64,000 bases of DNA. Origin: Bacteroides sp. GTDB lineage: Bacteria > Bacteroidota > Bacteroidia > Bacteroidales > Muribaculaceae. Both the position numbers and the translations under genes were made by a program. Within the stretch, counting starts at the first letter, position 1; each line of letters opens with the position of its first letter. Below, piece after piece: positions 60,021 to 64,000 of this stretch. The stretch spans positions 642,383 to 706,382 of the forward strand of contig JAMPBJ010000001.1 of assembly GCA_023666835.1 (NCBI GenBank). Reading direction: 5' to 3'. Below the pieces are notes generated by a model that did no database searches, was not told the DNA's origin, and saw only the letters and a list, made by a program, of their open reading frames with translations.

Positions 60021-61063
60021 CAGTCGAAATAGAGCAAACGTTTACGGTTGAGCATCACGTAGATCACGATTGGCACTCCGATCACCGGCGTGATGGCGTT
60101 GATCGGGATCACCCCGTTGCCTCCCAGGCCGACGCTGAGCCATGCACACAAGAGTGCCGTGGCCGCTCCGCAGAGGGCTGTAGCCGGAAGGAGCACGGCG
60201 TGGTTGGATGTGCGCAACGCCATGCGGGCAATGTGGGGCACTATGAGGCCGAGGAAGCCTATGGGTCCGCAGAAGGCGGTGACGGCCGCCGTCAGCAGTC
60301 CTGTGACAAGAAGTAGCATGTGGCGCGTGCGGCGCACGTTGATGCCCATGCTTTCGGCATAGCGAGGCCCAAGCAGCATGGCGTTGAGCGGTTTGATAAA
60401 CAGCATTGAAGCGGCCACGAGCAGTGCACCGATTGTAGCGAAAATCAACGAGCGCGACAGCGAGCCGCCTCCGAACGATCCCAGCCCCCACACGGTGAAC
60501 GAGTAGACACTGTCGTGGGTGGCGAAGAAGTTGAGGAGCGATATGACGGAGGATGAGAAGTAACTGATCAGGATGCCGGCGATGAGCAACAGTGCCGTCG
60601 ATCTGACGAGTCGCGACATTAATAGTAGCAACAGGATGACAGCCATGGCACCGATGGCGGCAGCAGCCATCATGCTCAAATATTGGCCAATGGCCGACGA
60701 GAGAGCGCCTCCGAGAGTCATCACCACCACGGCTACGCCCAGCGAGGCGCCCGACGAGATGCCGAGTATCGAGGGCCCGGCGAGGGGATTGTTGAAGCAT
60801 GTCTGCAGCAGCAGGCCCGCAACGGCGAGGGCAGCCCCGGCCAGAGTGGCTGTCAGGACCATGGGGATACGCGTCTCTACGACTATGATGCGCCAGGCCT
60901 CTTTGTCGGTTGAGCCTCCGGTGAGAGCATGCCACACCTGCGAGGGCGGGATATCGACCGAGCCCGACAGCAGGCATCCTACCAGCGACAGTAGGGCTGT
61001 AAGTGCCATCGCGGTAAAGGCAATGCGGTGTCTTCGGATGGTGGAGATGCTGTCGGGTGCCAT
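60020..61063 (-). CDS. FecCD-family ABC transporter permease
   Basis: From ATG 61063 (MAPDSISTIRRHRIAF) there are 347 residues and about ten helices. RIPMVLTATLAGAALAVAGLLLQ (shown as TLAGAALAVAGLLLQ), NPLAGPSILGISSGASLGV and CGPIGFLGLIVPHIARM are signature stretches of the iron-complex/cobalamin permease family. A frame from a TTG at 61114 would add 17 residues but overlaps the promoter, so it is rejected. It works as a homodimer with the ATPase. First gene of a three-gene operon: permease, ATPase, lipid kinase. Confidence 0.93.
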   Translation of the reverse strand: MAPDSISTIRRHRIAFTAMALTALLSLVGCLLSGSVDIPPSQVWHALTGGSTDKEAWRIIVVETRIPMVLTATLAGAALAVAGLLLQTCFNNPLAGPSILGISSGASLGVAVVVMTLGGALSSAIGQYLSMMAAAAIGAMAVILLLLLMSRLVRSTALLLIAGILISYFSSSVISLLNFFATHDSVYSFTVWGLGSFGGGSLSRSLIFATIGALLVAASMLFIKPLNAMLLGPRYAESMGINVRRTRHMLLLVTGLLTAAVTAFCGPIGFLGLIVPHIARMALRTSNHAVLLPATALCGAATALLCAWLSVGLGGNGVIPINAITPVIGVPIVIYVMLNRKRLLYFD

Positions 61064-61084
61064 GAATTTTAGGGGTTGGAACTG

Positions 61085-61115
61085 CAAATTTATGAACTGT
61101 TGTGTTTTTTTCAAA
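61085..61115 (-). promoter_or_regulatory. Promoter of the metallophore-transporter operon
   Basis: On the minus strand TTTG (61115-61112) and TAAATTTG (61092-61085) are spaced by exactly 19 bases. The start would be about 15 bases before the ATG at 61063. I saw no clear Fur box. Confidence 0.8.
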
Positions 61116-61438
61116 GGTTTATGTCAAAGAAATGGGCGCGTTGATTCTTTAACGAAATTTAATAAAGTTGCATTTTGAAAGGAAATTGAGAAAAATTACG
61201 TCATTTTTATTCAGTTTTAATTTTGCAGAGTTGGCTTTCGATTTGTAATTGCCCTGGCTGCTGACATGTCGAAATCAATGTATAAGCATGTGACTGTTAT
61301 AGTTATAGGATATGTGCGAAATTTTAATTATTTTTGTATCACAAGCTCAAAACAATGCAAGGGCTTGAGGCTTTTTCATAAATTATAATTAGACAATAAA
61401 TAAAAATCCACTGACGTTAAGTACTATGTGTAAAATGA
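61116..61438. other. AT-rich intergenic region with possible small transcript
   Basis: No gene is visible. On the plus strand a -7-like TATTTTTG (61329-61336, no -33 found) is followed by a weak hairpin AGCTCAA/TTGAG-GCT (61344-61350 with 61365-61372) and five T. This could be a very short transcript or chance in AT-rich DNA. The remainder shows nothing recognisable. Confidence 0.5.
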
Positions 61439-61466
61439 TGGAGGATGCTCGTGAGAGCGTCCTCCA
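61439..61466 (-). terminator. Hairpin terminator after creD
   Basis: TGGAGGATGCTC (61439-61450) and GAGCGTCCTCCA (61455-61466) form a 12-bp stem (one G-T pair) with a GTGA loop. It lies 40 bases after the creD stop. Confidence 0.8.
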
Positions 61467-61505
61467 GCTATTTTCTATGGGATTGGGAATGTGGATGTTG
61501 GGGGA

Positions 61506-62717
61506 TCAGGAGTGAGAGAGTTTGAGCGAAGCGTACATTATGGCTGCCAGAGAAATGAAGAGAAGAAGACTTCCCAGCAGCAGGGCGCATGTCGATATGC
61601 TCAGCATGATGTAGAGGAACAGGTAGAGCAACGCAAGCACCATGCCGATCGACAATCCGAATTTGCGTGACCGGAGCATTTTCCACATGTAGCCGGTGAT
61701 CAGTGCCACGGTCATCACGGCCGCTATCAGGTAGGCGAAACCAAAGGGTATGAGTTCGGCAAACGACAGCAACAGGGAGTAGAACAGGATTAGGGCGGCT
61801 CCGATGAGGAAGTAGTTGAGCAGTGGGATCGGCTGCTTTCGCATGATCTCTACGAATAGTACGGCGATGAACGTCAGCACGATGAAGAGGAAAGAGTATT
61901 TCAGCGAGCGTTCAACCTTTTGGTAGCGGTCGATGCCCACGAGGAAGAAGGTGCCGACATCACTGTCGCTCTTTTGATATGATGAATTTTTGGGGGCATA
62001 TTCGACCCATTGGGCTGAGAATCGGCCATCGTCGGTCTGAGTGCGTTTGATGGGGAGATTGTAGCCGTCGAACGATGGGTTGGGGGCTGTACCGCTGATG
62101 GTGATGGTGGATGTAGCGCCGACTGGCTTTACGAACAAGCCTATCGAGCCTCGCATTTTCAGGTCGGTTGAGAAATCGATGGTGGATGGCAGTTCGTTGA
62201 AGTCGATTTTTGCGGTCAGACCATCGTCGGTTGTTTGCCACTGAATCTCTTTGTTGCCGATTTTCAACGGATTGAGTTTGACGATCTGCTCGACGAGTAC
62301 ATCGATTAGGAGCACGCCGTCAGCCGGTATTAGCATGGTGTCGCGGTCAAATGTGCCTGACAGTTTGATGTTGGCGGTGAACACTTCTGCCTCGTAGATG
62401 CCCCGGTGGAGCGATTCGGTGGCTACTTCTGCCTGGCAGTCAAATATGACAGGACGCAGAATTGTGTGGTAGTATTGCTCGCTTTCGATGGTGGGGCCTC
62501 TGACGATGACCGTTTGTCCCCACTGGCCGGAGATGCTTGCGGCCACCCCTTTGTTGGTGGACTCTCTCGAGGATGATAAGCCCCATATGGAAAGGGTGCC
62601 AATCATCAGCACGCCGCATATCAACCCCAAAATAATTACTTTAGTGCTGTAGGAGATGGGCCGACGTCCCGTGGAAGGGATCGGTGGCGGAAGAATTGGT
62701 GTGTCGTCGGGCGTCAT
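61506..62717 (-). CDS. creD: CreD-family inner-membrane protein
   Basis: A 403-residue protein with an N-terminal membrane segment (about 24-46), a beta-rich periplasmic domain to about residue 245, and six C-terminal helices. FFLVGIDRYQKVERSLKYSF starts the conserved CreD half; PIPLLNYFLIGAALILFYSLLLSFAE (key part NYFLIGAALILFYSLLLSF) matches the classic QYLLVGLAL block. E. coli CreD has about 450 residues and is linked to envelope stress and colicin tolerance; its biochemical role is unknown. The start overlaps the stop of a half-length paralogue (ATGA, 62714-62717). Confidence 0.88.
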   Translation of the reverse strand: MTPDDTPILPPPIPSTGRRPISYSTKVIILGLICGVLMIGTLSIWGLSSSRESTNKGVAASISGQWGQTVIVRGPTIESEQYYHTILRPVIFDCQAEVATESLHRGIYEAEVFTANIKLSGTFDRDTMLIPADGVLLIDVLVEQIVKLNPLKIGNKEIQWQTTDDGLTAKIDFNELPSTIDFSTDLKMRGSIGLFVKPVGATSTITISGTAPNPSFDGYNLPIKRTQTDDGRFSAQWVEYAPKNSSYQKSDSDVGTFFLVGIDRYQKVERSLKYSFLFIVLTFIAVLFVEIMRKQPIPLLNYFLIGAALILFYSLLLSFAELIPFGFAYLIAAVMTVALITGYMWKMLRSRKFGLSIGMVLALLYLFLYIMLSISTCALLLGSLLLFISLAAIMYASLKLSHS

Positions 62718-63322
62718 TTCAGAACCAGTTCTTCGTTTTCAACCTTGAGCTTCAGAGTGAAATACATGGCGGTGGCAAGCAGAGCGAACAGCACCAGACT
62801 GCCAATGAGCAGAGCCATCGAGCCAAGGTAGATGAGCGTCAGTATCAGGCCGTACTCTACCGTGAGGATGGTTGCGGTCAGGAATGTGGCTTTTTTGTTT
62901 TGTATGAGTTGCGTCACGAACCAACCGATCAGAGCTATGGTCATGACCGACACCACAACATAAGCGAGCCAGAAGGGCATTTGCTCCGACATGGCGAGCA
63001 GCAACAGATTGAAAAGACACAGTGCACAGCCTATCAAGCAATACTGCAAGAGATTCGCTCCTTTTTTGAAAGCCACTTCGATGAGCGACAGCGAGATGGA
63101 TGTAATGGCCGTAACGGCAAAGCAGTAGGCGATTGACTGCGATACGAACTGATAGTTGGTGCCTGAGAGTAGTCCGCCGGTTTGTCGGCCGAGTGCAAGG
63201 CTGTCGACTAAAGTTGCTACAAGGGCCAGGATAAACGACATGCCCAATACGAAAAGGGTTTGCAGACCGAGCCAGCGCATTGTATACTTGGGCTCTTCGA
63301 TGGTGTTGATGGTTTCTTCCAT
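62714..63322 (-). CDS. Half-length CreD paralogue (membrane part only)
   Basis: A 202-residue membrane protein with six helices. From about residue 65 (SIAYCFAVTAITSISLSLIE; NLLQYCLIGCALCLFNLLLL; SMALLIGSLVLFALLATAMY) it follows the C-terminal half of CreD block by block, but the periplasmic domain is absent. It is coupled to the complete creD gene. It may be an old duplication that lost the N-terminal domain, and the two products may form a complex. A -7-like TAATTTTG lies at 63363-63356 (minus) without a clear -33. I find no frameshift remnant of the missing domain upstream. Confidence 0.75.
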   Translation of the reverse strand: MEETINTIEEPKYTMRWLGLQTLFVLGMSFILALVATLVDSLALGRQTGGLLSGTNYQFVSQSIAYCFAVTAITSISLSLIEVAFKKGANLLQYCLIGCALCLFNLLLLAMSEQMPFWLAYVVVSVMTIALIGWFVTQLIQNKKATFLTATILTVEYGLILTLIYLGSMALLIGSLVLFALLATAMYFTLKLKVENEELVLK

Positions 63323-63441
63323 GACGAGGTGAAGGGTGAATAATGATTTTGATCACAAAATTATATTAAATGCTGTATTATCCGATGATTCATGAAGTGA
63401 GATTAGGCTGAAAGTCGGAGATTTTGTGACGAAATATCGGC

Positions 63442-63768
63442 TTATCGCCATTGGGCGTAGTGTCGGCGCCAGGCGAGGTAGGTGAGGTCATCACCGTGAG
63501 TGTATGCTTCCTTTTCGAATGATATGGCTTTGTAGGCTTTGAACCAGTTGCGGTGTTGAATCAGACGCATGAGCCATTCCAGAAAGTATATGATGTAGAA
63601 TGGTATGAAGAGCAGTTCGCGCATTTGCGCCGTGTGGATTCGTTCGTGGTTGATCATTTGTGGCGACAGGTTGCGGTTGTCGTGCACCCAGAAAGTGCCG
63701 AACAGATTGACTACGAAGCGGCGCGGTATCAGTCGGCAAACTATAATGACAGGTTGGCGGCGGGTCAT
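63442..63768 (-). CDS. Small HExxH membrane-associated protein
   Basis: From ATG 63768 (MTRRQPVIIVCRLIPRRFVV) there are 108 residues. MINHERIHTAQMREL contains HExxH, a zinc-peptidase-like box, followed by a hydrophobic segment LLFIPFYIIYFLEWLMRLI and FEKEAYTHGDD, with a Glu that could be the third ligand. I know this as a widespread uncharacterised Bacteroidetes family; peptidase activity is not shown. The longer frame to 63942 is dismissed because the chosen ATG overlaps the stop of the upstream small gene (ATGA, 63765-63768). Confidence 0.7.
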   Translation of the reverse strand: MTRRQPVIIVCRLIPRRFVVNLFGTFWVHDNRNLSPQMINHERIHTAQMRELLFIPFYIIYFLEWLMRLIQHRNWFKAYKAISFEKEAYTHGDDLTYLAWRRHYAQWR

Positions 63769-63998
63769 TGTCGTAGTATGTGGGGGAGGTGGATCTTGGT
63801 GTCGGCTATTTCGATGCGGTAGAGGCCGCCGCGCTCTCCGCGGATGCTGTAGCGGTCGGCCAGCGATGTGGGAATGATTTGCCGGCGCAATGCCCGACGT
63901 ATCATCGAGAGCTTTTGCTGGAGCGATTCGCTTGCCGGACATGCCAGATCGGCGATGGAGCGGAGGGCATTTTCTTCGTTTGTAATGTTTTTGACCAT
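63765..63998 (-). CDS. Hypothetical protein, 77 residues, possibly longer beyond the edge
   Basis: The frame from ATG 63998 to TGA 63765 codes for MVKNITNEENALRSIADLAC and a basic, mostly helical remainder ending HLPHILRQ. I do not recognise it. It may continue upstream past the window edge, only two bases away, so the start is uncertain. The ATGA overlap with the HExxH gene supports real translation. Confidence 0.45.
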   Translation of the reverse strand: MVKNITNEENALRSIADLACPASESLQQKLSMIRRALRRQIIPTSLADRYSIRGERGGLYRIEIADTKIHLPHILRQ

Positions 63999-64000
63999 AG

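Noticed and set aside
1..64000. tRNA, rRNA, CRISPR arrays and insertion sequences
   Set aside because: No cloverleaf-like stretch, repeat-spacer series, transposase motif or terminal inverted repeat with target duplication was seen on reading both strands.

Overview
The window reads as chromosomal DNA of a Bacteroidales bacterium, most likely of the Muribaculaceae or a close relative. The signs are Bacteroidetes-type promoters (TTTG, 18-21 bases, then TAnnTTTG), a UpxY-type antiterminator heading a capsule locus, a very large fimbrillin-like lipoprotein, the lipoprotein TamA homologue paired with TamB, and moderately GC-rich DNA with AT-richer islands in the glycosyltransferase blocks. I see no tRNA, rRNA, CRISPR array, transposase or prophage. 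The genus is an inference from style, not from a marker gene.

Region 1 (1-6837, minus strand) is one polysaccharide pathway: a GT4 glycosyltransferase, a Wzx flippase, a Wza-type export lipoprotein, a Wzy-type polymerase and a Wzz-type chain-length protein that runs off the left edge. The Wzz protein ends in a degenerate BY-kinase domain without a usable P-loop. Region 2 (7032-10380, plus strand) holds a membrane GT2, a soluble S24/S26-type peptidase and an ABC exporter, the last two translationally coupled.

Region 3 (10604-18494, minus) is an operon behind a clear promoter at 18608-18639: a second Wza, a complete Wzc/BY-kinase with a (Tyr-Gly)10 tail, a 53-residue peptide, a 1065-residue fimbrillin-tip-like lipoprotein and an OmpA porin. 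Region 4 (18682-21561, minus) couples an initiating sugar-phosphate transferase with a PqqD-like protein, a PF14907-type nucleotidyltransferase and an HprK-like kinase. With the peptidase and exporter of region 2 this looks like a peptide-modifying and exporting module inside an exopolysaccharide locus, and it is the strongest candidate here for an undescribed system.

Region 5 (21705-39650, minus) is a tightly packed capsule operon transcribed from upxY: HAD phosphatase, FrhB-like iron-sulphur protein, second Wzx flippase, two pyruvyl transferases, several GT2s, two tandem GT14s, an acyltransferase, a second Wzy and three GT4-type enzymes. It contains a 160-bp perfect repeat shared by two neighbouring GT2 genes and a C9 tract in a pyruvyl transferase gene. 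About 860 bases of gene-free, repeat-rich DNA (39651-40511) separate it from the next block.

Region 6 (40512-64000) is mostly core genome: tamL, tamB and lptD for the outer membrane, ilvE with an HD-domain gene, a T7-lysozyme-like amidase, apbE, a DJ-1 protein, topA with a coupled RluA pseudouridine synthase, a metallophore-type permease/ATPase pair coupled to a diacylglycerol-kinase-like gene, a creD gene preceded by a half-length creD paralogue, and a small HExxH protein.
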